From Chlamydia trachomatis (lineage in GTDB: Bacteria; Chlamydiota; Chlamydiia; Chlamydiales; Rhabdochlamydiaceae): a DNA stretch of 63,971 nt. Position numbers and translations under genes: made by a program. Under the pieces are notes generated by a model. That model was not told the DNA's origin. It did not search any database and was given only the letters and a program-made list of their open reading frames with translations. Location of the stretch: contig CAMDHO010000005.1 in assembly GCA_945898205.1 (NCBI GenBank), positions 1-63,971 on the forward strand, given 5' to 3'. Of the stretch, positions 8,697-17,592 are shown piece by piece (the first letter of the stretch is position 1; each line of letters opens with the position of its first letter).

Positions 8697-9184
8697 AACA
8701 GTGAACTCAAAGAAGCCTTTAACGCATTAGATCCTTTACCTGGATATGAAAGTCTATACAGCTCATTTTTAGCTTCTTGCATACTTAGACTTTTTCCCGT
8801 TATTTTTTCTATATGCTTCTGATAGTTTTTAACTTCTATGATAGTCGACTCTTTAAATCGTTCATAATCCTCATCTGTCCAATAAAGTCCTTCACTTAAG
8901 TTTGAATCTTCATACTCTTGCCGTGTAGGAATTAAAATAACTCCAACGACCTTAGAAAAATTTACACCTTTCTTTTTGGGCTCTCCTAATAGAAGATTAG
9001 AGGTTACCGAATTCGGAGAATCTACTGAATCCTTAGCCGAAATCGAACCTTCTACTAGAGAAGATAGCCTAAGACCTATTTTCTCTATTTTTTCACAAGC
9101 ACTATCTGGTTTACAACCTCTATTTTCATTTAACTTCTGATTACAAGCCCAACGCTCTGCTGGAGAAAAACCAAAACCAATCAT
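8693..9184 (-). CDS. hypothetical protein with phosphatase-docking-like motif
   Basis: This 163-residue protein has no signal peptide or membrane segment. The centre holds a run of basic residues ending in K72-G73-V74-N75-F76-S77, which fits the [RK]-x-V-x-F consensus of eukaryotic protein phosphatase 1 docking sites. It is followed by V-V-x-V-I-L-I-P-T-R-Q-E-Y (79-91) and Y-W-T-D-E-D-Y-E-R-F-K (101-111). I recall this layout, V-x-F-S then I-P-x-R-x-E-Y then W-W/W-T-x-x-D-Y, from uncharacterised proteins of microbial eukaryotes, but I cannot confirm that here. The downstream minus-strand neighbour carries a related motif block. A role as a host-directed effector is inference. Confidence 0.7.
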   Translation of the reverse strand: MIGFGFSPAERWACNQKLNENRGCKPDSACEKIEKIGLRLSSLVEGSISAKDSVDSPNSVTSNLLLGEPKKKGVNFSKVVGVILIPTRQEYEDSNLSEGLYWTDEDYERFKESTIIEVKNYQKHIEKITGKSLSMQEAKNELYRLSYPGKGSNALKASLSSLF

Positions 9185-9250
9185 ATTTCTTCCTTATTTC
9201 CTATTGCCCAGTAAAGGGGATTTTAAAGCAGCGATTCCAAACTGAATTGC

Positions 9251-9703
9251 TTAATCAATCTCGACCATTAAAATCTCAGGTTTCGTTGACTTAGGTTGGT
9301 AAAGAACCCTTGCAGCTGTAGTCGAATTAACTGATTCTAATCCTCTCTCGACTAATTGTTCCTTGCACCTTTGAACTTCTCGATTCATCGTTTCACGATG
9401 TCTATTCTCTGTTGCATGACGTTCATCAGGATAATGAAACAACGAAGCGTAAGTCTTATTTAAGCACATCTTCTCTCGACTTTCTATGCAAACAGTCTCT
9501 ATCACATCAGAAAAAGTCACGTGTTTCTTTAGTTTAGGACTCAAAACTTCACGCGAATCAACCCCGACAGGAGATAAAGCATCCTTTTGTTGCATCACAT
9601 TCATAAACTTTTTATTAATTTCTTTTTTCCTTTCGGAAATTAACGCATTATTAAATACTAAACTAGAAGCAGTAAAATTCAACCTATTCACTAACATATT
9701 CAA
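9251..9703 (-). CDS. hypothetical protein with K-x-V-x-F-S-D motif
   Basis: This 150-residue soluble protein carries K60-H61-V62-T63-F64-S65-D66 after S-P-K-L-K, another fit to the [RK]-x-V-x-F phosphatase docking pattern. It then has C-I-E-S-R-E-K-M and an L-F-H-Y-P-D-E-R segment in the same relative places as the I-P-T-R-Q-E-Y and Y-W-T-D-E-D-Y blocks of the neighbouring gene at 8693-9184. The two are therefore probably distant paralogues, adjacent and on the same strand with a 66-bp gap. The rest is charged and helix-prone. No enzymatic motif is visible. Confidence 0.7.
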   Translation of the reverse strand: MNMLVNRLNFTASSLVFNNALISERKKEINKKFMNVMQQKDALSPVGVDSREVLSPKLKKHVTFSDVIETVCIESREKMCLNKTYASLFHYPDERHATENRHRETMNREVQRCKEQLVERGLESVNSTTAARVLYQPKSTKPEILMVEID

Positions 9704-9899
9704 CCAGCACTTGTTTTAAGTAATATTAAGAAACCAGCATAGCACGGATAGACATTAAAAAACAAACATTAAAACAACTAAGAGTAAACAAAAAAACACA
9801 AAACAGCAACCTACTTAATGCAAACTAAAGAAATAAATTGAAAATTAAAAACATTTATAATACTATTCATTTAAGTGAGATATTATTAATGGAGGAAGT

Positions 9900-10244
9900 A
9901 TGAGTACCGCTCGCAAACAGCCCGATATGCATCATGGGCCTATTTACAAAGAAGTCTCCGACATCATAGTTCAGATGAACCAATTGATTTTAGAATTATC
10001 AAAAAACAAAGACATCCCAACTCTACAAAGTAAAATAGATCAAGGTGCAAAAGATCTTATGACCATTGTAAGCGCTAACCACACTACTCTATTTAAAACC
10101 GAATCTTACATAAAAAATGCCATAATCGACTTAACAGAAGTTCCTTATATGCAACCTCAGATGCAAAGAATAGCTTTTGAAGTAGCTATCCGCGCCGCTA
10201 TTAAAAATCTAGAATCTTTTTTAGCCAGCACACCGCATATATAA
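9900..10244 (+). CDS. small helical hypothetical protein
   Basis: I do not recognise this 114-residue protein. It appears wholly alpha-helical with heptad-like hydrophobic spacing and has no signal peptide or membrane segment. The strong GGAGG ribosome binding site 5-9 nt before the ATG supports translation. It is convergent with pyk, whose stop lies 12 bp away, and is preceded by 190 bp of very AT-rich sequence likely to hold its promoter. A short helical protein of this kind could be a chaperone or structural adaptor, but nothing in the sequence decides it. Confidence 0.75.
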   Translation: MSTARKQPDMHHGPIYKEVSDIIVQMNQLILELSKNKDIPTLQSKIDQGAKDLMTIVSANHTTLFKTESYIKNAIIDLTEVPYMQPQMQRIAFEVAIRAAIKNLESFLASTPHI

Positions 10245-10256
10245 ACTTAAACTACT

Positions 10257-11678
10257 TTAGGGAACGCTTTCTACAATCATCATATTGGTCGTTCCCTTGA
10301 CTCCAAATATTTCCCCAGCAGTCATAACAAGAAAATCTCCCTTTTGTATTATTTGCTTTTCTAAGGCATATTTTACTACATAACCAAAAGACTCTCTAAT
10401 ATTTGCTGTTATAGGCGACTGAATCGGTATCACTCCCCAACTTAAGGCTAATTGATGGTAGGTTTTTTTATTAGCAGTTAACGCTAAAATGGGCATTTGA
10501 GGCCTAAACTGAGAAACATTACAGGCGCTGAATCCGCTACTTGTCAAAGCTACAATCGCTTTAGCTTTTATGCTATAAGCAGTCTTTACAGCTGCTTTTG
10601 CTATGGAAGCGGATACGTCCACGTTCTCTCGCTTAAACTCTTGATCTAGAAAGCTTTTATAAAGAAAATGATTTTCAGCTTCCATGATAATTTTACGCAT
10701 CATCTTTACTGTTTCTATGGGATATAACCCAACAGCCGTTTCCCCAGATAACATAACAGCCGACGTGCTATCATAAATAGCATTAGCCACATCTGACACT
10801 TCGGCTCTAGTTGGTCTTGGGTTTTTAATCATAGACTCTAGCATCTGCGTCGCTGTAATAACAAGCTTTCCTTGCCTATAACAACTTTGAATCATCTTCT
10901 TTTGTAAATTTGGAACCTCTTGCAAAGGCATTTCCACGCCTAAATCACCTCTAGCTACCATAATTCCATCAGATACAGCTAAAATCCGATCAAAGTTTTC
11001 CACCCCTTGAACATCTTCAATTTTAGAGATCAGAAAAATCTCAGGCTTCTCATTTTCAATGAGGAGCCTCCTAATTTCAAGCACATGCTCTTCTGAACGG
11101 ATAAAAGACGCTGCTATAATATCAACATCATGAAAGCATCCAAAACTAATACTGTCCTTATCTTCTTGTGTCATAGCAGGTAACGGAACTTTTACCCCAG
11201 GGATATTGACTCCTTTTTGATTTTTTAAGATTCCGCTATTTTTTACCTCTAATTTTACTCCCTCTTTAGTAACCTCGACTACATCTGCTGTAATATATCC
11301 GTCATCAAATAGCAGTGTATCACCCTCTTTTAGACAATCAAAGACATTTTCCGGACTAAGAATAATTTGATTTTTCTCCTTCTTCTGACTAGGTCGGGTT
11401 AAATAAAATATATCCCCTGTAACAAGATCCAGTCCACCACCTGGAACCATCCCAATTCGAATTTCAGGACCTTTTGTATCTAACATAATAGCTAAGGGAA
11501 CTTGCTTCTCTTCCCTAGCCTTTTTTATAAGATCAATTGCCCTGAGGTGCTCCTCATGTGTTCCATGACTAAAGTTAAGTCTTGCTACGTTCATCCCTGC
11601 ATCAATTAGGCTCAAAATCTGCGAATAGCGATTAACAGAAGGCCCTATAGTACAAATGATTTTTGTTCTAGGATTCAT
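10257..11678 (-). CDS. pyk: pyruvate kinase
   Basis: Pyruvate kinase converts phosphoenolpyruvate and ADP to pyruvate and ATP, the last step of glycolysis. The 473-residue protein begins with the family start R-T-K-I-I-C-T-I-G-P-S. It carries the catalytic Lys region (I-S-K-I-E near residue 219), the M-V-A-R-G-D-L-G-V-E block (residues 240-249) and T-Q-M-L-E-S-M with P-T-R-A-E-V-S-D-V-A-N-A (277-300). The C-terminal allosteric domain is complete. It is divergent from uvrA, an arrangement I recall from Chlamydia (CT332/CT333). Confidence 0.97.
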   Translation of the reverse strand: MNPRTKIICTIGPSVNRYSQILSLIDAGMNVARLNFSHGTHEEHLRAIDLIKKAREEKQVPLAIMLDTKGPEIRIGMVPGGGLDLVTGDIFYLTRPSQKKEKNQIILSPENVFDCLKEGDTLLFDDGYITADVVEVTKEGVKLEVKNSGILKNQKGVNIPGVKVPLPAMTQEDKDSISFGCFHDVDIIAASFIRSEEHVLEIRRLLIENEKPEIFLISKIEDVQGVENFDRILAVSDGIMVARGDLGVEMPLQEVPNLQKKMIQSCYRQGKLVITATQMLESMIKNPRPTRAEVSDVANAIYDSTSAVMLSGETAVGLYPIETVKMMRKIIMEAENHFLYKSFLDQEFKRENVDVSASIAKAAVKTAYSIKAKAIVALTSSGFSACNVSQFRPQMPILALTANKKTYHQLALSWGVIPIQSPITANIRESFGYVVKYALEKQIIQKGDFLVMTAGEIFGVKGTTNMMIVESVP

Positions 11679-11726
11679 TCCTACCCCCTTTTTTCTTATT
11701 CTATCTTGAAAAAAGAAATTCGACTA

Positions 11727-11754
11727 TTCAAAAGCATCTCAATTAGGTTATACT
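11727..11754 (+). promoter_or_regulatory. candidate promoter for uvrA
   Basis: TATACT at 11749-11754 is a good -10, 10 nt before the uvrA ATG, with TTCAAA 16 bp upstream as a weak -35. If real, the uvrA leader would be only a few bases long. Confidence 0.3.
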
Positions 11755-11763
11755 CTTTATCCT

Positions 11764-14700
11764 ATGAATAGAAAAAAAATTATTTTAAAAAATGTTAAGG
11801 TCCACAACCTGCAAGGTGTAGATCTCACTTTAGAACCCGATCAACTCATTGTCTTTACAGGAGTTTCAGGCTCAGGCAAATCTTCTTTAGCTTTCGATAC
11901 CATATACATGGAAGGGCAAAGAAGATATATAGAGTCTCTATCTAGCTATGCAAGACGTCATCTAGGAGACTTCCCTAAACCAGAAGCAGATCATATTGAA
12001 GGCATTTCTCCAACTATTGCCATCGAACAGAAAACAACGGGAAAAAACCCTAGAAGCACCGTTGGAACCATGACGGGAATTCACGACTTTTTAAGAGTTG
12101 TTTTTGCTAGAGTATCGACCCCTTACTGCCCTGTTAGCTTAGAACCAGTGTCTGCTCAGAGTGCATCCCAGATCCTTGAGGACATTCTATCTATGCCAAA
12201 AGGAAGCCAGATCCTTCTTCTAAGCCCTTACGCTTCGGATAAAAAAGGAGAATTTCAAGACGAATTTTTAGACCTTCAGAAACAAGGTTTTACAAAAATC
12301 CGACTCGATGGAAAACTCAGAGATCTAACAGATGATCTTTCTTTAGACGGCTCCGTATCTCACAATATTGATATTGTCATCGACCGTTTAAAAATTTCAG
12401 AAGAAAGTAAAAATAGATTAAACGAATCCGTCCATGCCGCTTTAGAAAAAGGAAATGGGCTTCTAAAAATATTCTGCATCGACACTCAAGAAGAAAAACT
12501 TTTTTCTGAACACGCCTACAGCCCTAAATCAGGTCTTTCTTATGGGCCTTTAGAACCCTCCGACTTTTCATTTAACCATCCCGTTGGAATGTGCCTATGC
12601 TGCCAAGGACTTGGCGTCGCCCAAGAGTTCGATCTTTCTAAAATCATCCTTCTCGATTTAAGCATTGCAGAAGATTGCTGCACTATTGCTAGCTCTTTTC
12701 AAACTATTCGCTTTGGTAATATCTACACTAATTTAGCTAGACTCTATAAATTCAATATTCATACTCCTTGGAAAGAGCTCCCTGAAAAAGCAAAACGCAT
12801 TTTTTTATATGGGACTGGAGAGAAGTGGACAAAGATGCACTTTATTCATCCTGAAAAGCACAGCACATGGACTGAGTTTGTTGGTTGGAAAGGTGTTCTT
12901 CACGAAGCTAAAGAAAGATATTTAGCCGCTCAGAGCGAGTCTTATAAAAAAAAGATGGAAGCAAACTTCCATCAAGCTATCTGTGGTGATTGTAAAGGAT
13001 CTAGACTTAAACCCTATCCTTCTGCTGCAAAACTTCAAAATAAAACACTTTTTGAAATTACAGAAATGCCGATTAAAGATTCTCTTCTTTTTTTTGAAAC
13101 ACTAGAGCTATCTAAAGAAAAAAATAAAATAGCAGAAGAACTCATTAAGGAAATTAAACAACAATTAACTTTCTTAAGCAAAGTTGGTCTACATTACCTT
13201 TCATTAGGAAGAACATCTCCCACTCTTTCGGGCGGTGAAGGTCAAAGGGTTAGGCTTGCCTCTCAAATTGGATCAGGATTAGTCGGGGCTACCTACATTT
13301 TAGACGAACCTTCCATTGGTTTGCATCCAAGAGACAACCAAAGGCTTTTAGAAACACTTCTTCATCTTAAAGAAAAAGGTAATACTGTTATTGTCGTTGA
13401 GCATGACGAAGAGACAATTCGCATGGCCGATACAATCGTCGATGTAGGTCCACTTGCTGGAAAAAACGGAGGGCGCATCTTAACTGTTGGAAGCCTACAA
13501 GACCTTCTAACCTCCCAAGAATCCTTAACTGGAGGATATCTTTCTGGTCGCCTTTCTATGCCTCTTTCAAAAAATAGAAAAAAAAAGAAAAACGCAAAAG
13601 ATATTATAAAAATTACAGGAGCCTCTCATCACAACTTAAAAAACACTTCTGTATCCTTTCCTTTAGGCATGTTGATTGCAGTCACCGGAGTTTCTGGATC
13701 TGGCAAATCCTCTTTAATCATCGACACCTTATACCCAGCCCTTTCCAATCTATTACAAAGGTCCTCTTTACCTATTGGAAAACATGAATCGATTACAGGA
13801 ATAGAGCATTTAGATAAAATTATCGCAATCGATCAAACTCCCATCGGGCGCACCCCTAGATCTAACCCCTCAACCTATATCAAACTTTTCGATGAAATCA
13901 GGGATCTTTTTACCCTCTTGCCGGAAAGTCAAATGCATGGCTTTACAGCCGGGCGCTTTAGCTTTAATGTTAAAGAGGGTTGTTGTCCTTTTTGTTCCGG
14001 GATGGGGATGACTAAAATTGACATGGACTTCATGGAAGATGAATGGGTTTCTTGCGAACATTGCCAAGGAAGACGTTTTGATGACTCCACTTTATCTGTA
14101 CGATTTAAAGATAAGAACATCCATGACATTTTAGAAATGAGCGTAATAGAAGCCTTTGATTTTTTCTCTACGATTCCTAAAATCAAAGCAAAATTAGACC
14201 TTCTTATAAAAGTAGGTCTTGATTATATTAAATTAGGGCAACCGTCCCCTACTCTTTCAGGTGGTGAAGCTCAAAGAATAAAACTCGCTAAAGAGCTCTC
14301 TAGACCTTCTACAGGAAAAACATTTTATATTTTAGATGAACCTACTACCGGCCTTCATTTTCACGACATAAAAAACCTTATTACAGTTCTTCACTCCCTT
14401 GTAGATAAAGGCAATACTGTGCTTGTTATAGAACACAATATGGACTTAATAGGCACGGCAGACTGGGTAATTGACTTGGGACCTGAAGCTGGATTCGAAG
14501 GAGGGGAGCTTATTGGAGAAGGATCCCCTGAAGAAATCGCAAAACATAACACGCCAACAGGACTCGCTCTAAAAGAGGCTTTTGCTCCTAAAAAAACAGT
14601 CTCTTTACCCCCTACCATTACAACTTCACCCTCTTCTCAACTCATTGTTAAGGGCGCTTTTCAAAACAACTTAAAACATATTGACGCAACTATTCCTTTA

Positions 14701-17403
14701 GGAAAAATCACAGTTTGTACAGGGCCTTCAGGCTCTGGAAAAAGTTCTTTTGCTTTTGAAACGGTCTATGCCGAGGGGCAGCGTCGCTATATTGAATCGA
14801 TGTCTCATTATGCAAGGCAATTTGTCAAACAGATGCCAAAACCCAAACTAGATCAAATAGACGGTCTTTCTGCTTCGATTGCCATCGAGCAAAAAAACCA
14901 TGCAGGAAATCCAAGAAGTACCATAGGTACAATGACTGAGATTTATGACTATCTAAGATTACTTTATTGTCATTTGGGAACTCCCTACTGCCCTGAAACA
15001 GGAGAAGAAATCCGCTCTATTAGCAAAGAATATGTCGTGCAAAAAGCAATGCAAATGCCAAAAAAATCTAAATTGATTATTTTAGCTCAAGCTCCTTTTT
15101 TAAAGGATGAATCTTTTGAAGAATTTAAAGAGAAAATGATCAAGCAAGGTTTTTTAAGAATCAGACTCAACGGAGCTTACTATGAGTTAGAAGAAGAGAT
15201 CCCCTTTGATCGAAAGAAAAAAAATGAACTTCTTCTTGTCATCGATCGTTTGATCTTAAATGAAGACAGCTCTTTGAGGCTCAGTGCCGCGATTGAACAA
15301 GCCACTCGATATTCAGATAATAGCGTAACTCTAGAAATCGGAGAAAAAGACCTATACTTCAACTTAGCCTTTACAGTAGAAAGCACAGGAAAGTCCTATC
15401 CACCTATAACTCCCCACACCTTCTCTTTTAATACAAAACAAGGGATGTGCTTAGACTGTCTAGGGCTTGGAATTCAATATGGAGCTGATCTATCTCAACA
15501 TAAAGAACTTTTAGAATTAACTAGTTACGAACTTGTACTCCTTCTTTCTAAAGAATTTGCATCTAGCACTTTTGTCAGACTCTTTTCTTCTCACCTCTCA
15601 GACAAAGAAATCGACATCGATGAACCATTAAAAAACCTACCTAAAGATCAACTTTTGTATATATTCCAAGGAGATACTATTTCTTCGAACGGGTTCTGCT
15701 GGAAAGGTTTAAACCACGTTCTCATTCAATATACAAAAAGCTCATTTGGCAATATCAAATGGATCCTTTCTCAACTTTTAGACGAAAGCCCCTGTATTTC
15801 CTGCGAAGGAACTCGCCTTTCCCCTATAGCTCGCAATGTTAAAATCGAAGGTGTCTCAATAGCTAATCTTTGCCATAAGACTATCCAGGAAACAACTTTG
15901 TTCTTACAACAACAAAAAGCCTCTCTAGAAAACCAAGATTTTTTGCAAGAAACCCTCGATCAAACTCTCAGCAGGCTTTCTTTCTTAGAATCTTTAGGCC
16001 TTGGCTACCTCTCCTTGGATCGAAGCGCTCCGACACTAAGCGGTGGAGAAACACAAAGGATTCGACTAAGTCGTCAGCTAGGGAGCGGACTCACCGGCTG
16101 TCTTTATGTGTTAGATGAACCCACTATTGGGCTACATCCTCATGACAACCACTTACTCAATCAAGCCCTTTTAAACTTAAAAGACCTTGGCAACACCTTA
16201 CTTTTAGTCGAACATGACCCTCTTACCATGCAAATTGCCGATTACATTTTAGATTTCGGCCCTGGAGCTGGAAAGCTAGGAGGAGAAATCACCGCCGAAG
16301 GCTCTTTAAAATCTATCCTTAAAAACCCAAAATCTTTGACTGGCGCTTATTTAAGTGGTAGGAAAAAAATCCCACTCCCCCTAGAAAGAAAAAAAGCTTC
16401 TAAGTTTATTAGCATAGAAGATGTTTCCCTGCACAATATAAAAAATTTAACGCTAAAAATCCCAATAGGCATCTTTACTTGCTTTACTGGAGTGTCCGGA
16501 TCTGGCAAATCCACTCTTTTAATGGACATTTTAAAACCCGTTGCTGAAAAAACTATCCTGCGAAGACGTAAAGATACTGCTCAAATTTCCACCTCCATTC
16601 AAGGCCTTGACGCTTTTGATAAGCTCATCGTTTTAGAACAAAACCCCATAGGAACTACAAATAGAGCCGATGTAAGCACCTATACAGATCTGCTCACTCC
16701 TCTTAGAAATCTATATGCCTCTCTTCCAGAAGCTAAAGCCAGAGGACTTTTACCCAAGCATTTTAGCTTTAATCATAAAAAAGGGATGTGCAAAGCCTGT
16801 TGGGGACTTGGAACTAAGAGTGTTTCTCTGCAATTTCTTCCCTCTGTCAAGGTTCCTTGTGAGTCGTGCAAAAGCTATCGACTCAATCCTTTAAGCCTTC
16901 AAGTGGCTTTTAAAGGAAAACACTTAGGCGAAGTTTTTAAAATGTCGGTAGCTCAAGCTAAAGAGTTTTTTGAAGCAATCCCTAAAGTGTCTAAAATTTT
17001 AGAAGCACTAACTTCTGTAGGTCTTGATTATTTAGCACTAGGTCAAGAAATCGCTTCGTTATCTGGTGGGGAATCTCAAAGGCTCCGCCTCAGCAGAGAA
17101 CTTGCCAAGCGATCTACTGGCAAAACACTCTATCTCTTAGACGAACCCTCTGTAGGGCTGCATAGCTCCGACATCGCCAAGCTCACCCCTATTCTTCATT
17201 CCTTAACAGAAAAAGGCAATACGGTTATTTTGATAGAACACAACTTAGATCTCATAGCAAATTGCGACTATGTCATCGATATAGGCCCCGGCGCTGGAGA
17301 CTATGGTGGAAAAGTGCTTTTTACTGGAACCCCTGAAGAGCTTTCTAAACATCCAGAATCTAAAACAGCTCCGTTTTTAAAAGAGGCTCTTAAGCTTTAT
17401 TAA
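11764..17403 (+). CDS. uvrA: duplicated giant UvrA excinuclease subunit
   Basis: UvrA finds DNA lesions and loads UvrB in nucleotide excision repair. At 1879 residues this protein is twice the usual length and is two UvrA units in tandem, an arrangement I know from Chlamydiae. Four Walker A motifs of G-x-S-G-S-G-K-S/T type lie near residues 33, 640, 985 and 1574. Four L-S-G-G-E signatures lie near 484, 832, 1424 and 1765. Each ATPase unit has a CxxC zinc module, but the last ends C-K-S-Y-R-L where the others read C-x-G-x-R. The gene stands alone, ends in a hairpin terminator and lies divergent from pyk. The covalent duplication suggests a built-in dimer. Confidence 0.96.
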   Translation: MNRKKIILKNVKVHNLQGVDLTLEPDQLIVFTGVSGSGKSSLAFDTIYMEGQRRYIESLSSYARRHLGDFPKPEADHIEGISPTIAIEQKTTGKNPRSTVGTMTGIHDFLRVVFARVSTPYCPVSLEPVSAQSASQILEDILSMPKGSQILLLSPYASDKKGEFQDEFLDLQKQGFTKIRLDGKLRDLTDDLSLDGSVSHNIDIVIDRLKISEESKNRLNESVHAALEKGNGLLKIFCIDTQEEKLFSEHAYSPKSGLSYGPLEPSDFSFNHPVGMCLCCQGLGVAQEFDLSKIILLDLSIAEDCCTIASSFQTIRFGNIYTNLARLYKFNIHTPWKELPEKAKRIFLYGTGEKWTKMHFIHPEKHSTWTEFVGWKGVLHEAKERYLAAQSESYKKKMEANFHQAICGDCKGSRLKPYPSAAKLQNKTLFEITEMPIKDSLLFFETLELSKEKNKIAEELIKEIKQQLTFLSKVGLHYLSLGRTSPTLSGGEGQRVRLASQIGSGLVGATYILDEPSIGLHPRDNQRLLETLLHLKEKGNTVIVVEHDEETIRMADTIVDVGPLAGKNGGRILTVGSLQDLLTSQESLTGGYLSGRLSMPLSKNRKKKKNAKDIIKITGASHHNLKNTSVSFPLGMLIAVTGVSGSGKSSLIIDTLYPALSNLLQRSSLPIGKHESITGIEHLDKIIAIDQTPIGRTPRSNPSTYIKLFDEIRDLFTLLPESQMHGFTAGRFSFNVKEGCCPFCSGMGMTKIDMDFMEDEWVSCEHCQGRRFDDSTLSVRFKDKNIHDILEMSVIEAFDFFSTIPKIKAKLDLLIKVGLDYIKLGQPSPTLSGGEAQRIKLAKELSRPSTGKTFYILDEPTTGLHFHDIKNLITVLHSLVDKGNTVLVIEHNMDLIGTADWVIDLGPEAGFEGGELIGEGSPEEIAKHNTPTGLALKEAFAPKKTVSLPPTITTSPSSQLIVKGAFQNNLKHIDATIPLGKITVCTGPSGSGKSSFAFETVYAEGQRRYIESMSHYARQFVKQMPKPKLDQIDGLSASIAIEQKNHAGNPRSTIGTMTEIYDYLRLLYCHLGTPYCPETGEEIRSISKEYVVQKAMQMPKKSKLIILAQAPFLKDESFEEFKEKMIKQGFLRIRLNGAYYELEEEIPFDRKKKNELLLVIDRLILNEDSSLRLSAAIEQATRYSDNSVTLEIGEKDLYFNLAFTVESTGKSYPPITPHTFSFNTKQGMCLDCLGLGIQYGADLSQHKELLELTSYELVLLLSKEFASSTFVRLFSSHLSDKEIDIDEPLKNLPKDQLLYIFQGDTISSNGFCWKGLNHVLIQYTKSSFGNIKWILSQLLDESPCISCEGTRLSPIARNVKIEGVSIANLCHKTIQETTLFLQQQKASLENQDFLQETLDQTLSRLSFLESLGLGYLSLDRSAPTLSGGETQRIRLSRQLGSGLTGCLYVLDEPTIGLHPHDNHLLNQALLNLKDLGNTLLLVEHDPLTMQIADYILDFGPGAGKLGGEITAEGSLKSILKNPKSLTGAYLSGRKKIPLPLERKKASKFISIEDVSLHNIKNLTLKIPIGIFTCFTGVSGSGKSTLLMDILKPVAEKTILRRRKDTAQISTSIQGLDAFDKLIVLEQNPIGTTNRADVSTYTDLLTPLRNLYASLPEAKARGLLPKHFSFNHKKGMCKACWGLGTKSVSLQFLPSVKVPCESCKSYRLNPLSLQVAFKGKHLGEVFKMSVAQAKEFFEAIPKVSKILEALTSVGLDYLALGQEIASLSGGESQRLRLSRELAKRSTGKTLYLLDEPSVGLHSSDIAKLTPILHSLTEKGNTVILIEHNLDLIANCDYVIDIGPGAGDYGGKVLFTGTPEELSKHPESKTAPFLKEALKLY

Positions 17404-17428
17404 AAACAGTTGTAAAATGGCTGTTTTT
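17402..17428 (+). terminator. terminator after uvrA
   Basis: An 8-bp inverted repeat (17402-17409 with 17421-17428) ends in a run of T on the plus strand and overlaps the uvrA stop region. It is a typical intrinsic terminator, and its A-rich left arm could also serve the opposite strand. Confidence 0.75.
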
Positions 17429-17592
17429 AATTTAAAAGCAAATAAATATAAAAAAAACAAAACACATTCATTTATATCCTTCTCAAGGTCATGAATAGAT
17501 TGTGTTTTTTATTTAGTTTTACAAGTTTCTCATGATAAAGCACCCGATAAATACATGCCTTCGGATTGGTCGACTCTCTTTTTAAAGGAGGA

